NCBI GenBank assembly: GCA_016716065.1
Contig: JADJXA010000026.1
Span: 102,907-166,906, forward strand
Reading direction: 5' to 3'
Length of the DNA: 64,000 nt
Source of the DNA: Candidatus Leptovillus gracilis
GTDB taxonomy: Bacteria > Chloroflexota > Anaerolineae > Promineifilales > Promineifilaceae
The stretch's first letter is position 1. Each line of letters opens with the position of its first letter. The position numbers were made by a program, and so were the translations under genes. Positions 25,341 through 33,440 of this stretch are shown here, in pieces. The notes below the pieces were generated by a model, which saw only the letters and a list, made by a program, of their open reading frames with translations, did no database searches and had not been told where the DNA came from.

Positions 25341-26456
25341 GGCACTGGGTCAGTTGAATGGGAACGTCTGAATCGCAAACAACTGCACCCAGGATAACCC
25401 CATGGTGAAGATGCCCAAGGCAACGGCCGGGACCACCTTCGTTGTAAAATGGGGACGGATAAAATTATGCAGCAGCCAGTGAACGTTCAGGCGCCGCTGT
25501 AAAGCACTTTTCAATTTAGCATAGGTATTGGCCTTGCGGCGGAAGCAAGCCAGCTGCCGGCGAAGCGCGCTGTTGAACGCCTCCACATGATTGGCGTGAA
25601 TCGCCGCTTCTTCTAGATTTTGCACGGTTTGGGGATGTTCTCGTTGGGGCGTTTCATATTTAGGGCGAGAGGACTCAGGGGATAACCCTTTGTTCTTCAC
25701 GCGCACTTTCACGCCTTTAGGGAGCGTTTTGACCGGTTGACCTGGTTTCTGGGTATACAGTGCCCGGCAACAGGCAGCAAATAGAAAATTGCCATAGCGG
25801 CGCTCCCCGTCGGTGAGTAAGGCGAGGTCTTCTGTTTGGGCCATGACTTGACAGATGTCTCGAATAGCCTGGGTGAACAATTCCTGGTCTCGTTGCCCAC
25901 ACTGGAGCGTCCAGAGAAAACGACAGGCTCGTTCCATGATAACTACCGTCCACCCTTCGGAGTCAGCGGGGGGTCGGTTGCGCTGCACTTTGGTATAGAG
26001 TTCATCGCCTTCCAGGATTTGTTGGAGAAACTGATGACACAAGCTGTATAGAAGCAGCACCTGTTTGACACCTGATAAGCGACGTTCCCACTCTTTGATG
26101 CTGTTCTTGGAGACGTTGAAGGTACGGCAAGCCGCGTTGATACCCAATCCTTCATGAATGGCGGTCAAAATCTGTTGAATGCGGCTCAACGGCGTTCGCA
26201 AACCGGCCAGGGGCGTTCCACTAGTTTCTGAGAAGTGGTTGCCACAAGTATAGCAACGCAGTATTTGGCGTATTTGGTGGCCTTGGACAGTATAAGTTGT
26301 ATGCACTGTCGAATTATCCGCGTAACATTGCGGACAAAGGGATTTGAACAAATCGAGATTTCTGAGCATTTTCTCCACAATCGAATTGGTCTTTGAGCGT
26401 GGATTTATGGCTCATTTCTTGATTTTGTTCAAATCCCATTCAACTGACCCAGTGCC
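25341..26456. mobile_element. IS1-like insertion sequence with 8-bp target duplication
   Basis: Terminal inverted repeats of 23 bp begin GGCACTGGGTCAGTTGAATG on both ends. Direct duplication TATGAACT is at 25333-25340 and 26457-26464. It contains one transposase on the minus strand. Intact ends, a perfect duplication and an unbroken gene show recent insertion. Confidence 0.9.
25350..26378 (-). CDS. IS1/IS1595-like DDE transposase with zinc ribbon
   Basis: 342 residues. The N-terminal zinc ribbon has C-x2-C (LCPQCYAD) and C-x2-C (RCYTCGNHF), followed by a helix-turn-helix (GINAACRTFNVSKNSIKEW). The catalytic core has GDELYT (D), LLTDGERRY (D) and HVEAFNSALRRQLACFRRKANTY (E), like IS1 transposases. 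The 8-bp target duplication fits IS1 or IS1595; I lean to IS1-like because of the last motif. The frame starts just inside the right inverted repeat. Confidence 0.8.
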   Translation of the reverse strand: MEKMLRNLDLFKSLCPQCYADNSTVHTTYTVQGHQIRQILRCYTCGNHFSETSGTPLAGLRTPLSRIQQILTAIHEGLGINAACRTFNVSKNSIKEWERRLSGVKQVLLLYSLCHQFLQQILEGDELYTKVQRNRPPADSEGWTVVIMERACRFLWTLQCGQRDQELFTQAIRDICQVMAQTEDLALLTDGERRYGNFLFAACCRALYTQKPGQPVKTLPKGVKVRVKNKGLSPESSRPKYETPQREHPQTVQNLEEAAIHANHVEAFNSALRRQLACFRRKANTYAKLKSALQRRLNVHWLLHNFIRPHFTTKVVPAVALGIFTMGLSWVQLFAIQTFPFN

Positions 26457-26464
26457 TATGAACT

Positions 26465-28013
26465 GGACTCTGGCGAAAATTATATTTCAGTCGAGTGTAG
26501 GAGCAGGTTTTAAACCCATTTGCTCCAACAAATGTAATTCTAATACAAGTATGGTAGATAGTGTCCCTTATGAACGACACAGAAAACCTAAAACCCGAAC
26601 AGACTTTGGCCCAAAACATCGAGGGCTTTCTACAAGAAATAGTGGAAGCATCAGAATCATTGCCAAACACCAATTCCTATTACGCCGGACGCCCCATAAC
26701 CTTACCAGCTCTTGTCCTCTGGAGTAGTGTGTTAGTTTCAGTTCTGCGTGGTTTTACGAGTCAACTGGCCATATGGCGTATCATCACTTGGGATGGATTC
26801 TGGGGACATACTCCGTATGAAGTTTCCGATCAAACCATTTACAACCGTCTGTCCGATGGGGGGAGTCAGGCGATGCGCCATCTGTTTTACCAGGTGCGCG
26901 ATGGGTTGAAAGCAAGACTTGAGCCATATACCCAGACTTCGTTAGCCCCGTTCGCCAGCGGCGTGTATGCCATTGATGGAAGTACCCTGGACAAAATGGG
27001 GCGATATTTACCCCAACTACGTGCGATAGCCAATGGCGATAGTCGTTTGTTACCAGGAAAGATGGTGGCGCTATTTGACCTGCGCCGCCAGCAATGGGCA
27101 GAAATGATTCACCTGGAAAACCCCAATCAGAACGACAAAACAGTTGCGCAAGACCTGGTGGATAATTTACCCAAACAGAGCCTCATCTTAGCCGACCTGG
27201 GCTTTTTTGGTTTTGCCTGGTTCGACTACTTAACCGCCAAGGGCTTCTGGTGGATTTCGCGCTTGCGCGAGAAGACCAGCTACGAAGTCATACACACCTA
27301 CTACAAAAGCCCGACCTACTTCGATGGCCTCATTTGGTTGGGCAAATATCGTGCTGATCAGGCCGCTTATGCTGTTCGTCTCGTCCAGTTCACCGTGGGG
27401 TCTGTGCAATATCAATACATCACCAATGTCCTCGACCCACAGACGTTGCCGTTGCGGGAAATTGCGCTGCTCTATGCGCGCCGTTGGGATATTGAGTTGG
27501 CTTTTAAGATGGTCAAACAATATCTCAAATTACACATCCTCTGGTCAGCCAAAACGGAAGTGGTTCTTTTGCAACTGTGGGCGGTTCTTATCATTTCTCA
27601 GATGTTGCAAGCCATTCGGTTGGAAATCGCGGGGCTGGCGGAAGTGGACCCGTTTGATATCTCGATGCCCCTCTTGACGGAGTACGTCCCTAAACTCGCT
27701 TTAGAAGGCAAAAATCCAATCCAAATGATTGTCAACGATGGCCGACGTGTGGGTATCATTCGTCCTTCGCGGCGTATTCGCATCCAAACGCCGGAGATTG
27801 ACCCGGCCATGATAACACCGTTACCAGAGGGGGTCGTTTTGATTCGCAAGCCACGTTATGCACAACGCAAATCTTTGCCCAAGCCCATACCCCTGAGGTG
27901 TTGGCACTTTTTTCACCTTCCAATAACGTTGCCGTAATATAAGAATTACATTTGTTGGAACGGATGGTTTTAAACCTGCCCCCTACCAGAGGCGAATTAA
28001 AAAACGCCAGAGT
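26465..28013. mobile_element. IS4-family insertion sequence
   Basis: Inverted repeats around one transposase: GTAGGAGCAGGTTTTAAACC near 26497 against the complement of GGTTTTAAACCTGCCCCCTAC ending at 27986, and an outer pair GGACTCTGGCG (26465) and CGCCAGAGTCC (28003-28013). The outer pair may be the true end or part of an older target. The left side abuts the target duplication of the IS1-like element, and the right side abuts a broken DUF2024 gene. Confidence 0.75.
26570..27937 (+). CDS. IS4-family DDE transposase
   Basis: About 455 residues. Catalytic motifs: YAIDGSTLDKMG (first D), LILADLGFFGFAWFDYL (second D), and the Y-x2-R-W-x-I-E-L-x-F-K signature YARRWDIELAFKMVKQYLKL with the catalytic E. 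This is the IS4 Y-(2)R-(3)E-(6)K signature. GTG 26561 is an alternative start three codons upstream. The frame is complete. Confidence 0.9.
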   Translation: MNDTENLKPEQTLAQNIEGFLQEIVEASESLPNTNSYYAGRPITLPALVLWSSVLVSVLRGFTSQLAIWRIITWDGFWGHTPYEVSDQTIYNRLSDGGSQAMRHLFYQVRDGLKARLEPYTQTSLAPFASGVYAIDGSTLDKMGRYLPQLRAIANGDSRLLPGKMVALFDLRRQQWAEMIHLENPNQNDKTVAQDLVDNLPKQSLILADLGFFGFAWFDYLTAKGFWWISRLREKTSYEVIHTYYKSPTYFDGLIWLGKYRADQAAYAVRLVQFTVGSVQYQYITNVLDPQTLPLREIALLYARRWDIELAFKMVKQYLKLHILWSAKTEVVLLQLWAVLIISQMLQAIRLEIAGLAEVDPFDISMPLLTEYVPKLALEGKNPIQMIVNDGRRVGIIRPSRRIRIQTPEIDPAMITPLPEGVVLIRKPRYAQRKSLPKPIPLRCWHFFHLPITLP

Positions 28014-28018
28014 CCGAT

Positions 28019-28244
28019 ATGAATTGTGATGTGTTTGATACCTATGTGACCCGCCTGACAGGCAATTGGTGCGCTTCGATGTGGCTGCGCCATTGGCACA
28101 GAGCAGGCTGCGGCGCTGGTGCTTGACTAAGCGTATCTACTCAGTGTAGGCATAATAGACAGCCCCGTCACGGCTGAACGCTGCCGCCTCTGTCATGGGA
28201 AGCAAGCCATTGTCGAACCAGGCTATATTGTTCTAGCGATGTAG
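28019..28244 (+). pseudogene. DUF2024 family remnant, frameshifted
   Basis: The first frame reads MNCDVFDTYVTRLTG; a shift then gives LVRFDVAAP, and after another break a third frame reads ERCRLCHGKQAIVEPGYIVLAM before a stop at 28244. This is the DUF2024 pattern (VYDTYV, HFDV, C-x-x-C-H, GY-I-I-M). The gene begins right at the IS4 right end, and the insertion probably separated it from its promoter, after which it decayed. Confidence 0.7.
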
Positions 28245-28403
28245 GGCTGCCCACCGTCCGTCGCCTGACCCGCCAGTCACAAACGGCCGTTTTCCACCGA
28301 ATGGGATGGGGGTGGGGAAGAGAACGGCCGTTTAGCCGACCACAAAGCAGAGAAACAACGATAACAAACGAGCGCGAATAAACCGTCTATCTATCTGGAC
28401 TCC

Positions 28404-28799
28404 CTACTCCTGCACAGAATGAATAAAGGCGATGATGTCTAGCAGTTGGGCGTCTGTCAATGCCGGGTTGCCGCCCTTCGGGGGCATGTCCACGCCGGTA
28501 GTGTTCAGAGAATCGCTCGTGGGCCGGCCGGTCTTTACAAAGGCCAATAACTCCTCATCATTCAATCCCTGGATAAAGGTGCTGGTGGTCATGTCCTTGC
28601 CCAGTCCAGCCACCCCTTTCGCGTCCGGTCCATGACAGGACGCGCAGCTTTGCTGGAACAAAACCTCCCCAGCCGCCACGTTACCAGAGGGCGCGGAAGG
28701 GGCCGCTGGAGCAGAGACGGTGTTGTCACCTCCGCCGCAGGCGGCCAACAGCAACAAAGAAGCGAAAATGAATAGGGAAAGTAATTTGGTAATACGCAT
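28404..28799 (-). CDS. Cytochrome c lipoprotein of the nos cluster
   Basis: 131 residues from ATG 28799, which has AGGAGA upstream. Lipoprotein signal with lipobox LLLAAC, then a haem c site CASCH within GEVLFQQSCASCHGPDAKGVAGLG, and distal Met in TTGVDMPPKGGNP. Length and layout are those of a class I mono-haem cytochrome c. Last gene of the minus-strand nos cluster; it is the likely electron donor to NosZ or link to the quinol chain. Confidence 0.85.
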   Translation of the reverse strand: MRITKLLSLFIFASLLLLAACGGGDNTVSAPAAPSAPSGNVAAGEVLFQQSCASCHGPDAKGVAGLGKDMTTSTFIQGLNDEELLAFVKTGRPTSDSLNTTGVDMPPKGGNPALTDAQLLDIIAFIHSVQE

Positions 28800-28837
28800 G
28801 GTGTCTCCTGTGGAATTGTGAATTGTGAAGTCAATCG

Positions 28838-29356
28838 TCAATGGCTATGACCGCTGTGGTCAGCCTTGAGCATGGCAGATTGTTCGTGCAGTTCGTTGAA
28901 GGTGAGGACACGACCGTTATGCCGCAGGGCAACGGCCGTTGCCCGCCCCTCATCCGCCAACGCCACCACGCCAAAACCCATCGGCGTGTGGATGTCCGGG
29001 GCCAGCACAAAAAACGCCTCCTCCGCCCGCAGCCACGCCTCCGTCTCATAATCGTGGACCCAGCGCGCATGGATGGCTTCCGGCTGTTCCGCCTCATAGC
29101 GCAGCATCCCACCGATGTCGTCGAAGATGCGCGGCTCCCCTTCCTCCGTCAAATAACCGGCGGCGAAGCGGGCATCTTCGATGATCATGCCGCAGCGCGT
29201 GCAAATATCCCGCCCATAGACAATCTCCGGCGGCGCGTCCATATCCACCTTCGCGCAGCCGCCCAACATCACCAACGCCAACAGCCAAACAACAATCCAC
29301 CGGCCACTAGCCACCGGCCACCAGCTACTACCCACTGAAAACTGTTTACCGTTCAC
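28838..29356 (-). CDS. nosL: NosL copper-chaperone lipoprotein
   Basis: 172 residues. A lipobox LGGC follows a hydrophobic helix. The core has YGRDICTRCGMIIEDARFAAGYLTEEGEPRIFDDIGGML, with the C-x2-C-G-M copper site and the F-D-D-I-G motif of NosL, and a His-rich end (SGHSH). NosL delivers Cu(I) for assembly of the CuZ centre of N2O reductase. The first 15 residues are coded by low-complexity repeat DNA (the CCGGCCACTAGCC... stretch at 29299-29330), so the true start may be nearer the signal peptide. Confidence 0.85.
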   Translation of the reverse strand: MNGKQFSVGSSWWPVASGRWIVVWLLALVMLGGCAKVDMDAPPEIVYGRDICTRCGMIIEDARFAAGYLTEEGEPRIFDDIGGMLRYEAEQPEAIHARWVHDYETEAWLRAEEAFFVLAPDIHTPMGFGVVALADEGRATAVALRHNGRVLTFNELHEQSAMLKADHSGHSH

Positions 29357-29371
29357 GCTCTTCTCTCCCTT

Positions 29372-30199
29372 TTACCCCTCTCCCCGCCGGTTGAAAATGG
29401 CGAAGGCGATGGTGAACGCCGTCAGCGCCCAGAGCGCCAGCAGCCCGATTAAGAGCAGCGGCAACTGCTCGCCAAAACGAAACAGGGCATACTGCCCCAC
29501 CGGTCCCAGACTGTCTAGACTGGCGCGCAGGCTGAAAATCGCCCCGACTTTGAAGATTTGCAGCGGATTGATCAGCAACATGCCCACCAGCCCGGCCGGA
29601 TTGGGCCGCCAGGTGAGCGCCGCGCCCAAGACGGCCAAATCGGCCAGAAAGACCAGCGCCAGCCAGAAGATGAGGGCCGCGCCGGAAGCGGCCGCCGCCT
29701 TGCGCGTCAGGCTGCTGATGATGAAGCCCAACCCCAACGCCGCCAAAGCCAGCAGCAGGGTGTAGCCGACGAGGGAGAGGTAAACGGCCGTTTCCCCCCC
29801 GCCGCTCATCCCCAAACCCAACCCGGCCAGGCCGAACCCCAACGCCAGCGCCGTCAGCACGGCCAACGCCGCGCCCAACGCCTTGCCCACAAAAATCTCC
29901 CCCCGGCTCACTGGCTGGGCCAGCAAAAAGAGCAGCGTCCCCCGCTCCCGGTCGGCGGCCAGACTGCTCGCCCCGACGCTTAGGCCAATCAACGGCACAA
30001 AGAGCAACAAGGCATTGATCAGGCTGGCGGCCGTGCGGCCAAAGCCGCCCAATCCGGCGTACCCGGCGGCACTCAGACCGGCCCGCGAGAGCGCCAGAGC
30101 CAGCCCGGCAAAACCGACAGCGAACAGCCAGAGCCACTTATTGCGCAGCGCCTCGCGCAGTTCTGCTTGAGCGATGGTCCAGATGAGTGATAGTTCCAT
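29372..30199 (-). CDS. nosY: NosY ABC-transporter permease
   Basis: 275 residues, six hydrophobic helices. The pattern IAQAELREALRNKWLWLFAVGFAGLAL at the start, ADRERGTLLFLLAQPVSRGEIFVGKALG in the first loop and the last helix ending in AIFNRRGEG are typical of NosY. It works with the NosF ATPase (here fused to NosD) to support maturation of NosZ at the membrane. It begins 112 bp after the NosD-NosF stop. Confidence 0.85.
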   Translation of the reverse strand: MELSLIWTIAQAELREALRNKWLWLFAVGFAGLALALSRAGLSAAGYAGLGGFGRTAASLINALLLFVPLIGLSVGASSLAADRERGTLLFLLAQPVSRGEIFVGKALGAALAVLTALALGFGLAGLGLGMSGGGETAVYLSLVGYTLLLALAALGLGFIISSLTRKAAAASGAALIFWLALVFLADLAVLGAALTWRPNPAGLVGMLLINPLQIFKVGAIFSLRASLDSLGPVGQYALFRFGEQLPLLLIGLLALWALTAFTIAFAIFNRRGEG

Positions 30200-30311
30200 G
30201 AAGTTGGTCCTGTAGTCATTAGTCTAGTAGGGGCAGGACGGCGCGGGTTCCTATTTGCCAGGGCAAACGGCCTCTTCTCCGCGCCGTCTTACCCTGGCGC
30301 CGTCTTGCCCT

Positions 30312-32621
30312 CTAAGGGGCGGCCGACTGGAAGTCGGCGCTCCGAACGAGAGGCGCGGTAGTCAAGCCCAATAGAACTCCGTGTTCTCCGCGCCTCTGTG
30401 GTGAATCCTCTCCCACACCGTCCCCGTGCCGCGTCGGGGCGATGCGGGCGCGGAGTTGGTCGGCGGGGAAGATGTCTACAAGACGGCCGTTTTCCAACAA
30501 CAACGCCCGGTCCGCCAACGCCTCCACCTCTTCCAGCCGGTGGCTGGCGAAGAGGATCGTCTTGCCCTCGGCGCGCAGGTCAGAGAGCAGCGTCAGGTAA
30601 TCCTGCTGCGTCGCCGTGTCCAGGCTGGCCGTTGGTTCGTCCAGCAGCAGCAGCGGCGGGTCGGAGAGCAGGGCGATGGCCAGGGCCAGCCGCTGCTTCA
30701 GGCCGCCGGAGAGGGCGGCCACCGCCTTGTGGGCGTGGGGTTCCAGCCCCAGACGGCGCAGCAAGAAGGGGATGCGCTCTGGCGACGCTTTTTTGAGGCG
30801 AGCGTAAAAGCGCATCGTCGCCAGCACGCCCCAATCGTAAAAGACCGCCTCCTGGGGCACATAGCCGATGCTGCGCCGCGCCGCTTTGCCTGCCCGCGCC
30901 ACATCGTGCCCGCCGACGGCGATCTCTCCCTCAAACCGGATCAGGCCGAGGATCGCTTTGAGCAGGGTCGTCTTGCCCGCCCCGTTCGCCCCCCACAAGG
31001 CCAGGATTTCGCCGGGAACGGCCGTGAAGGAGACTTCGTGTAGGGCTTCGGTTTTGCCATACCGCTTGCTCAGATCGCTGACGGCAATGGGGGCGGGGGA
31101 ACCGGGAAGATGGGGAGCAGGGGAGCGGGGGAGCAGGGGAGCGGGGGAGCCACCGTTCACTGTTAACTGTTCACTGTTCACTGTTATGTGTTCCTTCTTT
31201 CCGGCGGTCAGGTAGATTGTTCCGGCCAGGGCGAGGAGGGCAACGGCCGTTCCCAAAATCGGCCAGGAGTTGCCCATTGGTGTCTGGGCAAAGGCAGGCA
31301 GGGGGGCCGGGGCCATCAAGGGGGCCGGGTCGGTCAATTTCGGCTGTGGCTTGATGATCGGGAAGGAGCGGGCGGCGAACTCAATCGTCTCAATCGCCGG
31401 GCTGTAGGCCAGCATTTGCAGGCGCGGTTCCCGGTCGGTCAGCCCCTCGAAGAAGCGATCCGATTGGTAAGGCAGGTCGCCCCGGCCATCGCCGTCGGCG
31501 TCGAATCCGGCGTAATCACTCCAGAAGTTGCCCGCCCATTCGTTGCTGCCCGGCCGGCCGCCGCCCGCCAGGGTCATCTGGATGCTGTTTTCCCAGAAGG
31601 TGTTGTCGCTAAAAACCGCGCCGCGCACGGCCGGCTGTAGCACCAGGCCGATGTCGTTGAAAACCAGGATATTGTCGTGGAATTCAGCGGTGCCTTGCGG
31701 GCTGAACGGTGCGCCATCGAGAAAGATGCCGACCCGATTATCCACCAGCACGTTGCCCGTCACTGTCACATTGTCGGCATCTTTGAAGCCGAGGGCGTAG
31801 CCGCTGGGGCCGCGCTGCCCGCGAATCAGGTTGTTGGCCAGGGTGACGTTGTTGGTGTACATGGTGTAGATGCCCACTGAATTGTCGAGCAGCGTGTTGT
31901 CTTCAATGATTGCGCCGTCGCAGTACATGAGATGGACGCCATAGCGGTTGTCGCGCAGGGTGTTGCCACGGATGATCACCCCCTCGGAATACCAGGCCAC
32001 CATGTCGCGGGTATCGTGGACGAGGTTGCCTTCGATCAGCACGTCGCGGCTGTACCAGACGCGGATGGCGTCCCCTTTGCGGCCGCTGTCATATTCTGCC
32101 TTGCCGGTCACTTCGTTGCCGCGGGCGATGCCACCATCGGCGTTGGCGAAGGAGATGCCGAACAGCACCTCTTCCAGGCGGTTGTTCTCCACCAGCACGT
32201 TTTCGGCGGCGACGTTGATCCCGGCGTGATTGCGGTCCGGTTCGTTGCCGCTACCGCGCACGACGAAGCCGCTGAACTGCGTACTGGGCGCGGCCAGGGT
32301 GACGACCATGCCTTTGCCGCCGCCATCTATCACCGGCCAATCTTGCCCGATGAGGCGGATGCTTTTGTCCACCGTCAGGTTGCCTTCATGCTGGCCGCCC
32401 CGGACGAGGATGGTGTCGCCGTCCTGGGCGGCGGCCAGCGCTTCCGGGATGGTGGCGTAAGGGCCGTCGGGCGCGACGACCAGCTCGCTTTGGGCGCGGG
32501 CCGTTGGGACGAGCAACAGGAGAAGGAGGATGAGGAGCAGGGGGGCAGGGGGGTGGGGGAGATGATGCCCGCTCCCCTGCTCCCCTGCCCCCCATCTCCC
32601 CTGCTTCTTCAGGCGGCTCAT
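30312..32621 (-). CDS. nosD: NosD-NosF fusion: periplasmic beta-helix, transmembrane link, ABC ATPase
   Basis: 769 residues in one frame. A Pro/Gly-rich start and hydrophobic signal lead to NosD: right-handed beta-helix repeats of the VLVENNRLEEVLFGI / VIIRGNTLRDNRYGVHLMYCDGAIIEDN type (about 55-400). A single helix near 452-474 is followed by a basic stop (GKKE). Then comes a full NosF ATPase: Walker A GANGAGKTT (about 544), signature LSGGLKQRLAL (about 640), Walker B LLLLDEPTA and switch His in LFASHRLEEV. Normally these are separate genes, nosD and nosF. The linker (about 475-510) and the C-terminal tail (ending SADFQSAAP) are translated from dispersed intergenic repeats, which suggests how the fusion arose. 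ATGA overlap with the gene upstream. Confidence 0.85.
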   Translation of the reverse strand: MSRLKKQGRWGAGEQGSGHHLPHPPAPLLLILLLLLLVPTARAQSELVVAPDGPYATIPEALAAAQDGDTILVRGGQHEGNLTVDKSIRLIGQDWPVIDGGGKGMVVTLAAPSTQFSGFVVRGSGNEPDRNHAGINVAAENVLVENNRLEEVLFGISFANADGGIARGNEVTGKAEYDSGRKGDAIRVWYSRDVLIEGNLVHDTRDMVAWYSEGVIIRGNTLRDNRYGVHLMYCDGAIIEDNTLLDNSVGIYTMYTNNVTLANNLIRGQRGPSGYALGFKDADNVTVTGNVLVDNRVGIFLDGAPFSPQGTAEFHDNILVFNDIGLVLQPAVRGAVFSDNTFWENSIQMTLAGGGRPGSNEWAGNFWSDYAGFDADGDGRGDLPYQSDRFFEGLTDREPRLQMLAYSPAIETIEFAARSFPIIKPQPKLTDPAPLMAPAPLPAFAQTPMGNSWPILGTAVALLALAGTIYLTAGKKEHITVNSEQLTVNGGSPAPLLPRSPAPHLPGSPAPIAVSDLSKRYGKTEALHEVSFTAVPGEILALWGANGAGKTTLLKAILGLIRFEGEIAVGGHDVARAGKAARRSIGYVPQEAVFYDWGVLATMRFYARLKKASPERIPFLLRRLGLEPHAHKAVAALSGGLKQRLALAIALLSDPPLLLLDEPTASLDTATQQDYLTLLSDLRAEGKTILFASHRLEEVEALADRALLLENGRLVDIFPADQLRARIAPTRHGDGVGEDSPQRRGEHGVLLGLTTAPLVRSADFQSAAP

Positions 32622-33301
32622 GATTCGCTCCGGGAAACGGCCGTTTTAGCGTCCGCTTTAGCGTCCAACACCGGCTTATACGCGGCGCGATGGAACCAGA
32701 GACCAAGGAGGATGACGAAAACGGCGGCGAAGGCCAGATACAGCCCAATCTCCGCGCTGGCGACGGTGCGGAACTGCCCAATCAGCCCTTCGCCAAAGAG
32801 CGGCGGCATAAACGGATCAATCGCCCCGCCCAATGGGGATTGCGGGTCTATGCTGTGGCCGTATTGGTAGAGAATGAAGGCCAGGTCGGCCAGGAAGACA
32901 AACGGGAAGAGCAGGGCGGGCAAGGCCAACACCGCCGCCCATTTGTTATGGACAAAGACCCCGGCCAACAGCAGCAGCCCCAACGCCGTGATCGCCCAGA
33001 CGGAAATGGCGCGTTCCAACTGACCACCTTCGTCCAGTGGGGGCATCCCCAGGTAATGGTTCAGCGAATCAATCTCGCGCACGTCCCCCTCTAGCTGGTT
33101 GACGTAGACATCCACTTTTAGCCCTTTGGGGTATTGTGGGGCGTACATCGTCATGCTCCAGTAGGGCAGGAAGATGGAGATGATCAGCAGCAGCCCGCCC
33201 AGCATCAGCAGGAAGCTGGGGATGAGGTAGGCGGTGAGGGGGCGAGTACGGCCGTCTGGCAGCAGTACTTTCACATCGGAATCCAAAGAAAAGCGTGGCA
33301 T
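32618..33301 (-). CDS. NosB-like membrane protein of clade II nos clusters
   Basis: 227 residues from ATG 33301. Five to six hydrophobic helices. The first periplasmic loop reads SMTMYAPQYPKGLKVDVYVNQLEGDVREIDSLNHYLGM, matching the conserved 'MFAPMYP.GL....Y...L.G....I..LNHYIGM' loop of the integral membrane protein always found beside clade II nosZ (NosB). That recognition is from memory. It probably takes part in electron supply or NosZ maturation. Overlaps the NosD-NosF start by 4 bases. Confidence 0.75.
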   Translation of the reverse strand: MPRFSLDSDVKVLLPDGRTRPLTAYLIPSFLLMLGGLLLIISIFLPYWSMTMYAPQYPKGLKVDVYVNQLEGDVREIDSLNHYLGMPPLDEGGQLERAISVWAITALGLLLLAGVFVHNKWAAVLALPALLFPFVFLADLAFILYQYGHSIDPQSPLGGAIDPFMPPLFGEGLIGQFRTVASAEIGLYLAFAAVFVILLGLWFHRAAYKPVLDAKADAKTAVSRSES

Positions 33302-33332
33302 GGTTAGCACCTTGAAGCGTGAAGCAGCCTTG

Positions 33333-33432
33333 TTACACGGAGTTTCACAGAGGGAGAGAGAAGGAGCAAGAAAACCACCTCCCTGCTTTTCTCTGTGAAA
33401 CTCCGTGACTCCTCCGTGTGCCTCCGTGTTCC
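33333..33432 (+). repeat. Dispersed CACGGAG hairpin repeat between nosZ and the NosB-like gene
   Basis: TTACACGGAGTTTCACAGAG and the inverted TCTCTGTGAAACTCCGTGAC, followed by TCCTCCGTGTGCCTCCGTG. Same family as 22597-22692. It would form a strong hairpin in the nos mRNA, between nosZ and downstream genes, and could lower read-through or stabilise the nosZ message. Confidence 0.7.
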
Positions 33433-33440
33433 AAATAAGA

